Made by a program: the position numbers and the translations under genes. Shown in pieces: positions 24,704 to 36,624 of a stretch of DNA of 64,000 nucleotides. The DNA is from Mesocentrotus franciscanus (Eukaryota > Echinodermata > Echinoidea > Camarodonta > Strongylocentrotidae), in assembly GCA_037976565.1 (NCBI GenBank), contig CP137685.1:25708886-25772885 (forward strand), in the 5' to 3' direction. The notes under the pieces are model-generated. The model had not been told where the DNA came from, ran no database searches, and saw nothing but the letters and a program-made list of their open reading frames with translations. How positions within the stretch are numbered: position 1 is the stretch's first letter; every line of letters starts with the position of its first letter.

Positions 24704-24912
24704 TCATAACGGTACTAGCCAAACCTACCCGACTAAAAAACAAGAAGTTGTATTTGTTTTAATAGAGTGCTTCTAGAACATTATTTAGAGCTATACTGTT
24801 CCGATACCCTCAACCCATAAGGATACTAGCCCAAACGACCCGACTAAAAACTAAGAATTGGAATTTGTATTATTCCCAAAACTGCTACAAGAACATTAAT
24901 TAAGGTCTACAA
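24704..24912 (+). repeat. Imperfect direct duplication, ~115-bp period
   Basis: The segment starting ATAACGGTACTAGCC (24707) is repeated as ATAAGGATACTAGCCC (24821). Both copies contain ACCCGACTAAAAA and end in AGAACATTA with T-rich spacing. The copies are diverged, with small indels. Confidence 0.65.
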
Positions 24913-24951
24913 GCACAAACTTTATTTTGACACTTTACCACACTTCCTTAA

Positions 24952-25325
24952 AGGGATTGGGTATCTTTGCCTCAGATTCTAAACAAAATCTTGGATTTAG
25001 CTCATGCTACAATCATAATTATAAACCTTTAGGTCAGTCAGGAATCCCATGACTTTTACAAGCTGATCGCCTATCTGATTATCAAGATATTTATGATTGG
25101 AAATCGAAATCTCAAAAACCGTTTTCCCAACGGTTTTTATAAGACTACAGTCTATTGGGGAAAATGAGTATGGTAAAACCGGTCACTCAAAGATTTTTAC
25201 TTTTTTGAGACACTTCATGAACATTTTTTTAGGGCTTCAATATTACACCATATCACAGACACTGATAACACGTAGGGCCATGCACCTCAGATTTGTAAAA
25301 CTGGAAACATTGTTACACGATGCCT
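24952..25325. mobile_element. Candidate TTAA-flanked element, weak TIR
   Basis: TTAA lies at 24948-24951 and 25326-25329. The inner ends AGGGATTGGGTA and the complement AGGCATCGTGTA match loosely. The length is similar to the other TTAA MITEs. The short, mismatched terminal repeat makes this tentative. Confidence 0.4.
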
Positions 25326-25329
25326 TTAA

Positions 25330-27412
25330 GCCTAGCGCAGAGCCTAGCTCTTTCAGTCTCTGGCTGTGTTCCCAATAGCTAAAGTACTGAGCGTATGCAG
25401 GATGCCGTCAGCATAGTCTCAAATTGCAGACACTGTTACGAGCAAAGACTGACAAGGGTTGGTGCCTACAAACTACACCAATTGCTCAATTCATAAAGAA
25501 ACTGATTTTATTGAATTCAATAATGCAACAGTTCCAAACGTTTCAATTCAGTGGCTGCAATCCGCGAGAACGATCTCTACTTTCCGAGTGACGTTTTTTC
25601 ACCTATGCATCCTCATGAAAATCATTAGGATCAAGGTCAAACGTCACTTCCTTTCGGAGACATTACTTCCGGCGCCCGTGCCTTCCAAAATGAATCGGGA
25701 TGAGAGCTGAGTACAACCTTGGCAGATGGTTACCATTCATCAAGGTTACTCTTTTGTTCATTCTGTCTAAAAAACTTCACACTAAGACTAGGCCAATAAT
25801 CAAATTTAATTGCCTTGGTCTTCATACGGTTTCCTCTCCACAATCCCGAAATCAATAAGAAAATTTCCATCTTTTGTAATCGGCTTTTGAAGAAAACAGA
25901 AACGGGAGGGAAACAGAAGTACGAACACAAAGAAAATTAATTTGGGCTGCATGGTGCTGCCTTTAAAAAGGCTTGCGCTTTTGCAATTTTAATGAATCGA
26001 AATTTGGGCCTGGTGTTTGTTGCTAAGCAACGAGTGAATCATTGATTAGAAACAATCTTTTGTTATGTCGTGGCGACGAATTACGCCTATTTTGGATGAC
26101 TTATTAAAGAACTTCACATGGAGTCTGTTTTGAAAGGGCCGCCCCAAGGAAGTGGTAACACCCCTTCGCCACAGAAGATTTGGTTGGAGGTGATTCCAGA
26201 GCGTGAAATAAAATGAAGAAGAGTTAAGTACAGTGCAGGTGGGCGAGGAGAAGGAAGGCAGACGATCACTTTAACACCATCTCACAGAAAACTTCGCGCC
26301 AAATCTCTGCTGGCTTAATAACTCAAAATTCTACTAATAATTTTATGATGTAGCCTGAAATGAGTAGTAAGTTCAGTCGTGCATTTATGTTCAGTTTTCC
26401 TCTTAGGGGTCTAATGAGGTACATAGATAGAGGAAAAAGTGTCAGTTTTCCTGACATGTGTGAAATTAAACTTTCTAAATGAAAAGGTCTGTTGATGAAA
26501 TGAGTTTCAAATGTGACAAACTATTCTAAAATAGGATGTTCGTATTAGAAGAAAAAAAGCATACTGGATCATGAAATACTATTTTCATATACGTGTCAAC
26601 GGGTAAAGATAACTTCACAATACACATTATCAAGTCAGGGTTATCATTATTCATATTTCAAGAATCATAACAAGTGAGCTAACATGTGAACATATATCTT
26701 TGGATTCAATTTTAGATTAACTGACCGAGATTCCAGAAGGAGTGTAAAGAGATTCGGCCACATGTTACTACGCAGAGTAGAATTGAAAAAGGCTCAACTT
26801 CTGATTAACCCGCTTACTTCTGAAACCTCTCATTCCCGTAGGCTTAATACAGGGACCACCTGGTTCCCGTAGGCAACGGGGTAAATTACCAATGAGACAG
26901 GAATAATTACATTCAAAGCGAAAAGATGGTAAGAAAAGTTTTTAAATGACGATGAGTGTGATTAACTTTTCTGAAGTCTGCTATGATCATACTTATGAGG
27001 AAAGTCATAGACCTTAAACCTAGAAAGATTTAGTGGAAAACATTCTCTTACTAAATGCTTTTGCGCTAATTCAGTCCCGTATGAAAATGCAGACGAACGA
27101 CTTTAGTTTTGTCGATGTATCGAAAAGGAAGACGCTGTTTCATTTTTCGGCACATGAAGGACGATCACGTGAGTTCTTTTGAACAACTTTTATCACGTAA
27201 CCATGACGAACTAACGCTTGGAATTATGCATACGAAACATGGCGCCTATAAAGTGTTTAAATAATCGCCGCACAGGAACAAAAAGTGTGGTAAATTAATA
27301 CTACTATAATGCTATTCTTTAACTCCTGATATAGTATGGAAAGTGCGATGATATGTTAAAGCGTTACAAAGGTGGGGAAGAAAAAAACAAGAACTTTATA
27401 AATCGATTTGTA
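25330..27412. other. No gene recognised
   Basis: Mixed-composition DNA with no long repeats. Open frames are under 85 codons and show no domain I recognise. Confidence 0.5.
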
Positions 27413-27590
27413 GGCGTTGTGGCGTGCGCCTGTAATCCAGCTAACAGTAGAAGTTACAAACTGATTCAGCCGAGGACGCAGGTTCGAAACTGAGTCACGT
27501 CTTTCGGATGGTGACGTTAAAGGTCGGTCCCCAGACGTAAATAATCATATCTGATTGATACACGTCTGTAAAAACCCAATTACACACACA
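27413..27590 (+). mobile_element. SINE with 7SL/Alu-like head
   Basis: The head contains GTGGCGTGCGCCTGTAATCC (27419-27438) followed by AGCTA. This is close to the 5' Alu-domain sequence of animal 7SL RNA (GTGGCGCGTGCCTGTAGTCC then CAGCTA). A tRNA-type B-box-like GGTTCGAAACT lies at 27481-27491. The body has TTTCGGATGGTGACGTTAAA, a motif I recall from invertebrate short repeats. The best description is a short Pol III-type retroelement whose head derives from, or converges on, 7SL RNA. A degenerate 7SL pseudogene is an alternative. Confidence 0.55.
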
Positions 27591-27737
27591 CACGAGATAA
27601 ATTAACACCTGAATGGACAGATATATAAATTGATATTGTACGTTTAACACAACTACTATTATCATGATTCTATTGGAAACTAAAAAAACACTTTTGGTTG
27701 CAGTCAAATGAGAAGATGCTTACTACGGTAAAGTGGA

Positions 27738-27940
27738 GAGAGAGAAAGTAAGAAAGAAGCCAGAGAAAAAAATAAGCGAGATAAAGATAGAGAGACAGAG
27801 ACAGAGACAGAGAGAGACAGAGAGAGTGGGAGGGGAGCGGACCTTGAAAAAAGGGGTGATGTGATATGAACACGGTAAGAGAGAGAGAGAGAGAGAAAGA
27901 AAGAGATAAGGGGGAGAAAGAGACAGCGAGAGAGAAAGAG
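27738..27940 (-). repeat. GA-rich simple repeat
   Basis: AGAG and ACAGAG units on the plus strand. The minus-strand open frames are Ser/Leu low-complexity shadows. Confidence 0.85.
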
Positions 27941-27960
27941 ATCGCAATAACCATTTTAAC

Positions 27961-28903
27961 GGATTTATAGGGGGAATGAATTAAAAGGTATTTTAAAGAA
28001 CATCATGATGATTAATCGATAGATGGGGGAGAGTGAAAAAAGGAGAGAAAGAAAGGGGAGGATGATTAGGAAGAGTGAGGCACCGAGGTATAGAGTTCAA
28101 TCACCCACATGATACAGGGGTAAACGTCACGGGTGATATTTGAAATACAAGTGACCTTGTCACGGCGTTACAAATGAAGATGTATGGCGGGAACACTCGA
28201 ATCCTAAATTGACCGGACAAGGCCATTCCGAGAAACAACCGCCCCCACCTTTCCCGCGGTACAAAACTTCCCTGCAGGCTGCAAACAGGCTAAAACGCCG
28301 GCTAACAGCACAATCTCAGCTGAACCCTTTCATCCCCATCGCGTATCCATCGCGTTCATACTTCAGTTCACATCGTCTATTTGGCATGCGAAGACTTAAT
28401 CATTTATATCATGCAGACCACTCCATAAGCCGCCTTATATTCGTGTCAAACTAAGCACAAAAGGGTCAGAGTGTTGTAATTACCGAATCCATTATGTATT
28501 CCAGTGGCGCCAGGCTGCTTTTCCTTAAGAGTATATTTAAGTGAACATGATGGATGCTGCAGATTTAATCATCAATAAAGTAATACTTGTGACCAAACAT
28601 GGTCAAACATTGATTAATCAACTGATTCCGTGCACGTTAATGCATTGATCGGTTATCATTTCATTATCTGTATAGTCCCTATATCAATACATCTGTCTTT
28701 ATCAATCTATGATAGGCTGTAACTTTATTACTTCTCAGGTATTAAGTCGAATGAGATGATCCGATCAGTTGCTGACAATTTAATTTCCAAAAGTCATATG
28801 TCACGATCTTCTACTTCTTCTCTCACTCTCGTCATTTCATCCATTTCTTGTCATTTACTCCACTTTTCATGAGAAGGTTTCATGCTAAGAAAGTCGGTGG
28901 AGG
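27961..28903. other. No gene recognised
   Basis: Unremarkable mixed-composition sequence between the GA repeat and the tRNA-headed SINE. Confidence 0.5.
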
Positions 28904-29090
28904 AGGCGCGATGGCTCAGTATGGTCTCGTAACCGGGAGGTCCCGGGTTCGGATCCAAGTCAATGCACTCGTGCTCTTTGGCATTAATCCTCAGTTACCA
29001 AGTCCCTCGAAGAGGACTTAAAGCCTTCGGTCCGCTGGTTGCTTACTTACAGAATAATAATGCTACCTTAGCAGTCAGGTAAAACTATTA
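28904..29090 (+). mobile_element. tRNA-headed SINE, family A
   Basis: An A-box-like GATGGCTCAGTATGG and a B-box GGTTCGGATCC (28946-28956) are spaced as in a tRNA. They are preceded by GGCGCG and followed by TACCAAGTCCCTCGAAGAGG, CTTAAAGCC and GGTTGCTTACTTACA, then an A-rich tail. A second copy lies at 53605-53815. The tRNA half has diverged from a foldable tRNA and is joined to a shared tail, so it is a SINE rather than a tRNA gene. Confidence 0.8.
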
Positions 29091-29260
29091 TCATAATCAA
29101 ACATTGGATAGTCCAATGGGCTGGCTATCCTGAGTACGGGACCGAATTCAACCGAAACCACTCATACAGGGGTGCGAAAAGCGATCCAAACTACTCAAGC
29201 GTGACTAAAACCCGACTGAAAGCATTTGCGTGAAAAGAACACCGATGAAAAACATCTTAA

Positions 29261-29439
29261 GGGCTCGTTTATGACTCGTTAAAACCCCGGCGAGTTTGTG
29301 TGTAATACACATCACATTTCTAGAGCTCAGTGAATATTCGCAAGTCCTTTGTTGCGCGCAGTTGCCATTTATTTACACGTTTATACAAAAACAGCGGCGG
29401 CTGCTTTGCGGCGGTTTACTGCCTCATATCTGAATGAGC
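29261..29439 (-). mobile_element. MITE related to 35351-35557
   Basis: The ends GGCTCGTTTATGACTCGTTA and the complement of GCTCATTCAGATATGAGGCA form a diverged inverted repeat. Its reverse complement shares TCAGATATG, GTAAACCGCCGCAAA, AATGGCAACTG and GCGCAACAAAGGA with the element at 35351-35557, in the same order. Non-coding; superfamily unclear. Confidence 0.65.
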
Positions 29440-29635
29440 ATTTATACCTAAATATAAACAAATAATCAGAGGTGAAAAATATTCAGGTGTGAAAAAAGAC
29501 CAACCCGCTCAGGTGTGACTCAAACTGGTAAAGCTCACCATGGCGTGAAAATCCTAGAAATCCCGTGAAATTACCTAGGCATGACGAACGTAAAAATTGA
29601 AGAAATGAACATGTCGATGCCTCCCTATTGTTTAA

Positions 29636-30400
29636 AGCCCAAGTCCACTCCAAAAATAAATTACTTTCAATAGAACCAGAAAAATCAGACAAACCAATCA
29701 AAAAAAGTTTGAGCAAAATCGGATAACTAATAAGAAAGTTATGAATTTTTTAAGACATGAAAACTTTGAAAATCACTACACAAATTGGCAACTCACTCAT
29801 GAGTCTGTGACGTATGGTCCTCACTATCCACTAATTATTTTCTTTATATTGATAATATAAATTTCCTATTATCACCCTAAGAATCTTATTTCTTCACACC
29901 AGCATCCAAGTTAAATTGTATAGTAATATGTTTTTGTGTGGATGCACAAATAAAGAGTAATTTTTGTCCAGTTAAATCATGAAAAATTGAATTTTGATAA
30001 ACTATTTATATAAAAATCAATAATTATGAAATACAATATTCAGAAAATAGTATCAATTCTTCAAAATTCATAAAAGTTTTTGGGAAATGTCATGCACGCA
30101 ATATGATACAAATCATATAACCTGGGCAAAGGCATGGGGAAATCAAGTTTTGGGGATAAAAAGGAAATGAATGGGATTAAACTATATAAAGCAATTGATA
30201 AGTTGTGAGGACATGACGTCACAAACTGATAACCATCTTGGCAATTTGTGTTGTGATTCTCATTGTTCCATAGCTTTACATACTTTTTCAAACTTAATTT
30301 TCTTATTAGTTATCCGATTTTGCTCAAACTTGTTTTGATTGGTTTGTCTGATTTTTCTGCTTTTATTGAAAGTAAGTTATTTTTGGAGTGGACTTCCCCT
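29636..30400. mobile_element. TTAA-flanked long-arm MITE, family 2
   Basis: TTAA occurs at 29632-29635 and 30401-30404. The termini are AGCCCAAGTCCACTCCAAAA and the complement of AGGGGAAGTCCACTCCAAAA. The inverted arms extend over about 100 bp and include AAAATCAGACAAACCAATCA and GCAAAATCGGATAACTAATA on both sides. An AT-rich 500-bp interior has no coding capacity. Consistent with a piggyBac-mobilised MITE. Confidence 0.8.
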
Positions 30401-30404
30401 TTAA

Positions 30405-32040
30405 GCATATACAGTCCCGAGCAACACATGTCTGTCATACCTCGATCTCACCGTCAAACGATCTCCAAATCGACCGATTTTAGGTCATTCGGGATAACGT
30501 AATTTTTTGTTCGTTCTGGTGTCGACCTCGTTGGTGTAAAGAGGGTATTTTTACATTTACGTTCAAATAAATGTCCTATTTCTGAGGGGGATTCGTAAAA
30601 AGCATGCGTTTCCTCGTAAGCTTTTTAACCCTATCCCCTCGATAATAAATTCTCCCTACATTTCCTCCCTTAAGTAGTCTCAGGTTTATGTGAACAGTTT
30701 TTATTTTTTGACAAACAGCATCACCTTGGTAATCATCATGCATCGCTAGCTTTAAGTGACATTCAAGGTCTTAACAAGAATTCGGTTCTGAATATTCTGA
30801 AGGCTTACCACCACCCCCTCCCATTAGCGTAACAAGTGTGTGTGTGTGGGGGGGGGGCAGGGGCATTGCCGCCCCATAACACGTTAGTCTTTCTGATGTA
30901 GGCAAATCAACATGTCACTCTTGTATGCAAATCTACTTCAGGTTTAATTTTTCGGCACATCCGCTATTGCCGTATCAAAAACGTTCAACGCTATACCGAT
31001 TGCACGCGAGGCGTCATTTCGATTACGTCATCAGCTGCAAAGATCAAGTCTATGACTATGAATTATAAAAATAATTCCTCATGTACAGCAGTAATTCAAC
31101 GGAGTGTTTACACTGTTTGTTTTGCATCTTTCTTTTAAGATGTAACCCTTACAAGGCGCGTCAAAACCACTAGAGACCCTGACGCATACTTGCAAAAGGC
31201 AAATTGCTCAGGTTCCATTTATCGGCACATTGCTGGCATCAGCAACGCCAAATGTTATTTGACCCCCTTTCCCCCTCCTCCCCACTCCTCTGCCCTTCCC
31301 GTCGCACAAATCCTTACTTAAGTTTCTTCACAAAATCACGATTGACAACAAAACTTGCCGAAGACCTCAAAAAGAAACAAAAAAGAAAGCTCGACTGTGG
31401 ATAGGCGATGAATGGTGGACGCCATCAATGCCATTGGTAAGATATCAATACCCGGGTCTTGACCACTACGCCGTATCGAATGAGAGGACAATTTGAGGAT
31501 TGGATAGATTGATCTCTGGCGGCATTCGCCATACTCGACTTCTAACGTAGTCAAGTTTATTCTAAACTGTAGAATAGCGAAGGTTCATGAGTCATTGGTT
31601 TATGGATGAATGCTTACACAAACCTGCGATCATGGGTAATCGATACTTTGATGACAACTATGATGTCACACTTCGTTTTGGAATGGTAGACGGTTGCTTC
31701 GTAAAACTCTTATCAGGGATTTGCAAGCCCTCAAAAACTTATCTCAACTTTCATCCGTAGCAGCAAGATGAGTTTATGAAAGTACGTGCAAAATTTAGTA
31801 TCAAAAGACTATGGTTTTCGCTCTATGAGTAAAATTGAAGCCCTCATTTTGTAATGGGGTGAATAATTAAAACTAATGGGATGAATAATTCACTGCCAGT
31901 TGCAAAATTCAAATGTGAAAAGAGAAATTACAGTAATTTTGCTAACAATTGATATTTCGCCACCAGACTGATGCAAAGTTTTCCATTATGAGTTTTACAA
32001 CATTTTGGAGATTTTCACCGTGACATTCCCTGCAACGTCC
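30405..32040. other. No gene recognised
   Basis: Mixed sequence. A TTGCACGCGAGGCGTCATTT segment at 30999-31018 matches the end of the MITE family at 35103 and 50675, suggesting a fragment of that family. Nothing else identifiable. Confidence 0.5.
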
Positions 32041-32044
32041 TCAA

Positions 32045-32488
32045 AGGTACTATGTCCCATGTGCAGGCCCAACAAGTGAAAGGGCTTGAAAATGGCTTTA
32101 AGTGGGAAAATAACGACCATTAGTTGTCGAATCGACTTAAGTGATTGCAATCACCTAAGTAATAGTCTGATTTTCAGACCCTTTTACCGAATGGTCGTAC
32201 GTTTTGTGCTGCACAAAGATTCAATCAGTTTAATTTTGGCCATTACAAATAGTGGGTTATTGATGTAAACAAATGCTCATGTACCCTTTACAGCTCATTT
32301 ATGTATGTTATTACCGAAGAAAAAAGATGTCAGATGACAGTGAAGTCTAGAAGGGTTTCCTTGCATAATTTGAATACTAGGACACTGCTAATGTTTTAAA
32401 TTTCCCTGATAGGACATACATGACATATTCATAATTCCTGCAAAGTTCTACAGAATTTGATGTTGGCTGCAAAAGGGACATAGTATCT
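32045..32488 (+). mobile_element. TTAA-flanked MITE, family 3, left copy
   Basis: The termini are AGGTACTATGTCCC and the complement of AGATACTATGTCCC. The flanks are TCAA (32041-32044) and TTAA (32489-32492). The interior matches the copy at 49401-49851 in the same orientation (for example AAGTGGGAAAATA and CAAATGCTCATGTACCCTTT), with indels. It sits directly before the first copy of the 8-kb duplicated block. Confidence 0.8.
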
Positions 32489-34428
32489 TTAAGTACCAGA
32501 CCACTTGCGTAGCTACTGGAGGCTCGAGGGTACGTGCCCCTCCCTCAACAAGTGCCGAACAACACGAGAAAAGACCAGAAATGAGAAAAGGAGAAAATGA
32601 GGAGAGGCAATAATTATATAGCGTTGTACAAACAAATTAACGGAGGCTTGTAGGCCGCGTTTGAATACTTTTTTCAGGGTTGGCAAGCATAGATTTGTGC
32701 GTATCAACATGAAGATATCAAACGTATTTCACTACGGTCATCATAACATCATTTCTAATGAGGATCATAATTGCTGACAAACGATCAAAAATATGCCAAC
32801 AAGTGAAAGCTTAAAATCCGCGTTTAAGAAATTCTTGAAAAAGGTAAAACTATGTGTGCAATAGGCGGATCCAACACGTAAAAACAGACCTCAGATTCTC
32901 AAAAAATTACCCTTACTAAAAAAAAAAATCACAAGACACATGTTAGATGCAAGAGATTTAAAGAAATATTATCATTAACACAGCCACCATTAATTACTAG
33001 ATTTTCCAGCAAAATGTTGATTGAGATATCACATCTCCTGTCCTTACCGTCTCCCCCCTCCCCGGCTAGGGATGCTCCGTTTTATGACACGTCGCTTACC
33101 TCTTGCGCAAAACCGCGGCCAGACGGTTGAAGGGTTTGTCATACCCAAGATAAGATGAGATAATTTTCCCCCGCATTTTCGCGCCAAAAAGAGTAGAACT
33201 CTTTATTCTCAGCAATGTGGAGTTGCATGAAGTGCGTGCGGTTGATGGCTAAAACCATCTCCAACACTTACGAACGACCACAATATAACCCTGCGAAACC
33301 TCGTCAAGTCGTTATCTATTTTGGGGGTATATTTGTAGTTCTTATTCTCTCAGCTCTCATCAATTAGATGTGGGGTAGGTCTGTATTAACCAAACTATAT
33401 GGCATTCATTAACAGTGTTTTTGTTTATAAATGAATATTCATTCGGCGATAATATTCATGCTTAGATTACTTTGCGTAACACTTTGAATGTGAATTTGCT
33501 TCATCTATAAGCCAAACGAATATATAAAGGTACAGTTATGTGTATTCAGGATAATGTTTAACGTTAAAACTGGCACTACAGTGTTTGTATATGACTTCTA
33601 TCGATGGAAATGCATTAAGTGGCTCTGCGCTGGTGATCTTTGTTATCAGCCTGGAAGTCTGCAATGCACATCCTATTATAAACTGTAAATGATTTTGTAA
33701 AACACAGGGTTGTTTGTTTTGTTTCTTTTGTTGTTTTCCCATTTTTTAAAAGAAATTCTGCAAATAGAGAGGGTCTGAAGACCGTTCAACACGTTCAATA
33801 TTCGTTTAGGGAAGTTGATGTGGGAGTTTTTGTTACCAAATACGGTCAAAGCGTTTACGTGCATTGCATATTGAGAATTGACCTAAAAACTCGCAAAAAT
33901 GCAGGAAGAATAGATTAAAGTCTTTCTTTGGTGAGCAAAGCTTCTTGAACATGTTGAAACTTTCGAAAATATCCTCTTTTAGCGCTCGATTAATTTTTTA
34001 AGCGGTCAATGCACCAGGAAGAGTTCAGCCTTTCGCGGTTCATTTTCTTCCTCGTCAGTCATTTTAGTGTACAGATGTAGCATGTTTGAAGCAGACACCC
34101 AGGGGAAACGGGATCGTCCTTCCCCGATGGTAATCTACCATATCGACGTCGAGTTACGGGCGATGGGGAGGGGAGGATGGTCTTCGGTGTCGAGCTGAAG
34201 AGGGGGTAGGAGGAAATGCATTTCCCCTTTACACACCAAGAACAGTAGCGTGTAAGTATTCCATGGATGGAAGGGGCGCATATGCATGGACTGAGAGAGA
34301 GAGAGAAGTGCTTACAAGCAAAAAAATTGGGGCTCAACGGGTTTAATATATTTTGTTATTGATAATCATAATGGTTTTGTTTATCCAGGGAAACCTCGTC
34401 GGCATCAATGATGTTCTTCCTGAGGGCC

Positions 34429-34548
34429 CCGCAATCATTACCACCCTATTAATTGCCAGGTACCCATTTACACCTGGGTGGAGGGTGGCAAATGTGGATT
34501 GATGTCTGGATTGAGAGTCAAGTTAAGAATCAATTGTACCACGACACC
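34429..34548 (-). mobile_element. Degenerate tRNA-headed SINE, family B
   Basis: Contains the family B core on the minus strand (CCAGGTACCCATTTACACCT and GGTGGCAAATGTGGATTGAT on the plus strand) and ends with the complement of GGTGTCGTGG. The B-box region is lost. An allelic or duplicated copy is at 42969-43088. Confidence 0.6.
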
Positions 34549-35102
34549 TCTAAAAATGATTTTGTGAGGTACATGTTTCACTTACCTCATATTCCCCTTT
34601 CTCATCTCTCACCAAAAAGTTAGCCTACTTAGATTTTACCGGACGGTAAAAGAGGGGAACATTTTCCTCAGTCATAATGTGTATCAAGCAATCCCTCTTC
34701 CCGTATCCGCTATATTTATATACAGGAGAGGGGTTTCAAGTGCAAACTTTGTCTGTCATAATGCATAACACACGGTCACCATATTTCCTGCTCGGAAAAG
34801 GCTTTAGGTCCAATGTTCTAGTTTTTCAATTCCTGTATCACTTCGATATGTTGCAAATGTTAATTTCTTTCCACACCCTCTCTCTCTCTCTCCACCCCCC
34901 AAAAAAAATATATTGCTTAACAGCTTAAAGCAATAGCAACACGCATAAGGGTGCGAATTCGAACTTATTTTTTCTGTACTGCAAACATAAAATAGGCACG
35001 TGTCATGCAGGCGCACCACTCATTACATTTAGTACCATAATAATAGTCGGGCTTCGTCCTGAGTGAAAGTTTGCCCCTTAATGGCGTAAAACATTATGCC
35101 TG

Positions 35103-35323
35103 TTGCACACGAGGCGTCGTTAGAATTACTTGCGCTAATCAATAAATACGCTTGTGGCGGAAATTAGTGCACTCGCCAATAAATTAACGCAATGGTCGAT
35201 AATAGTTAATGTTGTAATTTTACTTTTACTTCGGAGGCGATATCCCTCTTGCATGGCGTAATAAAGGCCGCGCCAGTCACTTACGCAGTCCTACGTCAGG
35301 CATAATTATGACGCCGCGTGTGC
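35103..35323. mobile_element. MITE, TGCACACGAGGCGTC family
   Basis: The left end TGCACACGAGGCGTC and the complement of the right end (TGCACACGCGGCGTC) differ at one base. Related ends occur at 50675-51097, 57886 and 30999. Non-coding. Confidence 0.65.
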
Positions 35324-35350
35324 AGCGGTCATGAGGATTAAACCCTTACA

Positions 35351-35557
35351 GGCTTGTTCAGATATGGCGCGGTAAACCGCCGCAAAAAAAGCGGTTTTTG
35401 CCGCCGTTTTTTTAAAATGTGTAAATGAATGGCAACTGTGCGCAACAAAGGATGTGCGTTTTCACCGAGCTCTGTGTTAGAAGATACAGAGATGTAAAGC
35501 GTGTTAGCTCATCATAAAATACCGCCGAGGTTTTGCCGCGTCATGTCTGAGCTAGCC
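35351..35557 (+). mobile_element. MITE, GGCTNGYTCAGAYATG family
   Basis: The ends GGCTTGTTCAGATATGGCGC and the complement of GGCTAGCTCAGACATGACGC form an inverted repeat. The body has GTAAACCGCCGCAAA. Homologous to 29261-29439 in the opposite orientation. Confidence 0.7.
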
Positions 35558-35562
35558 TTTAA

Positions 35563-35755
35563 AGCCTGTCTGCACTAGTTTGGCCAGGAGGGATTAGACC
35601 TCCCTGCGAGGTCACTGACAGGTGGTTATCTCATCAAATCAGCTCTCATTCAACATAAGAAAAGGGGGACCATGCAATGGGGGACCAACGGGTACCGATT
35701 AAGCATTGTTTGCTATATAGAGGGCGCAAGTAGCTACAAGTAGTGCAGTGGGGCT
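35563..35755 (+). mobile_element. TTAA-flanked MITE, family 4
   Basis: 193 bp with TTAA on both sides (35559-35562 and 35756-35759). The ends AGCCTGTCTGCACTA and the complement AGCCCCACTGCACTA form a TIR. Further copies: 44100-44292 (duplicate) and 56041-56228 (inverted). It contains CTAGTTTGGCCAGGAGGGAT near the left end. Confidence 0.8.
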
Positions 35756-36624
35756 TTAAGGTTCAAATTGCTTCCTAATCAGGGAATACCGCTGTTGTTG
35801 CACCCGGGTTGCAAACGTATAACTATATTTTACAATGAGTACGGGACCTACTACTTTATGCCCTAAAGAACTACTTGACGACGGTTTGACCAAAGCTCAC
35901 AAACGTAATAGACTTGGTTTCGAACCCGCATTGCCATGTAGGATGATGGAAGAGAGAGATGGAGAGAAGGGAAGTTTGGCGAACGAGGGAAATGGAAGGA
36001 AAGAGGCCATAGGGGGAATGGGAGGAAGGGGGAAGGGGCTAATACTGTGATGTGAATGAAGAGCTGCATGAAATATACTCGGGGATTTGAACTAAAAGCT
36101 GCTTGTTGATATCTTGAACAAGCTGGATACAACTTCTAGAAACCCAATGATTTTACATAGAATAGATCAGAAGACATCGGTTGCGAGAGGTTACCGGTAA
36201 GGGCAATTTCTCTCTAAAAAACAGGTTTAAAGCGTTAGTACATGCTTTCATGTAAAATGGTACGTTAACATGGTTAAGTTCAGTATGGTAATTTCCCGTT
36301 ATCCGACATGCTTGGAGCCGCTTTTATATCGCGGGCTGCCAATATCATAAATTATTGATTAACTCATTCAGCAGAGCCTGATTTATGCGTAATAATTTAA
36401 TCACGGGATGCGAGCTTTTGATTTATCATGCAATTTTAGCAAATACTCTTTGATTTCTTCATCACACGAGTGTCAACAGTTTTTATTTGAAGTAAGCAGA
36501 GCTTGAGACAAGATCTCGAGTGATCTTCTAAGAAACTTGAGGGCCTCTCGGATATGCAGGAAGTTAAGTAGCTTTGAAATATCAACGTGGGCATCTCGTA
36601 AAGACGGGTAACTCATTCACTAGT

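Noticed and set aside
28904..28975. Possible functional tRNA gene (also heads at 50977, 52113, 53605, 55058 and 55463)
   Set aside because: Each has Pol III-type boxes but poor cloverleaf potential, and each continues into a SINE body or tail shared between copies.
34059..34337. 92-codon frame preserved identically in both duplicated blocks (also 42599-42877)
   Set aside because: Identity follows from the near-identity of the whole block, non-coding parts included, so it is not evidence of protein constraint.
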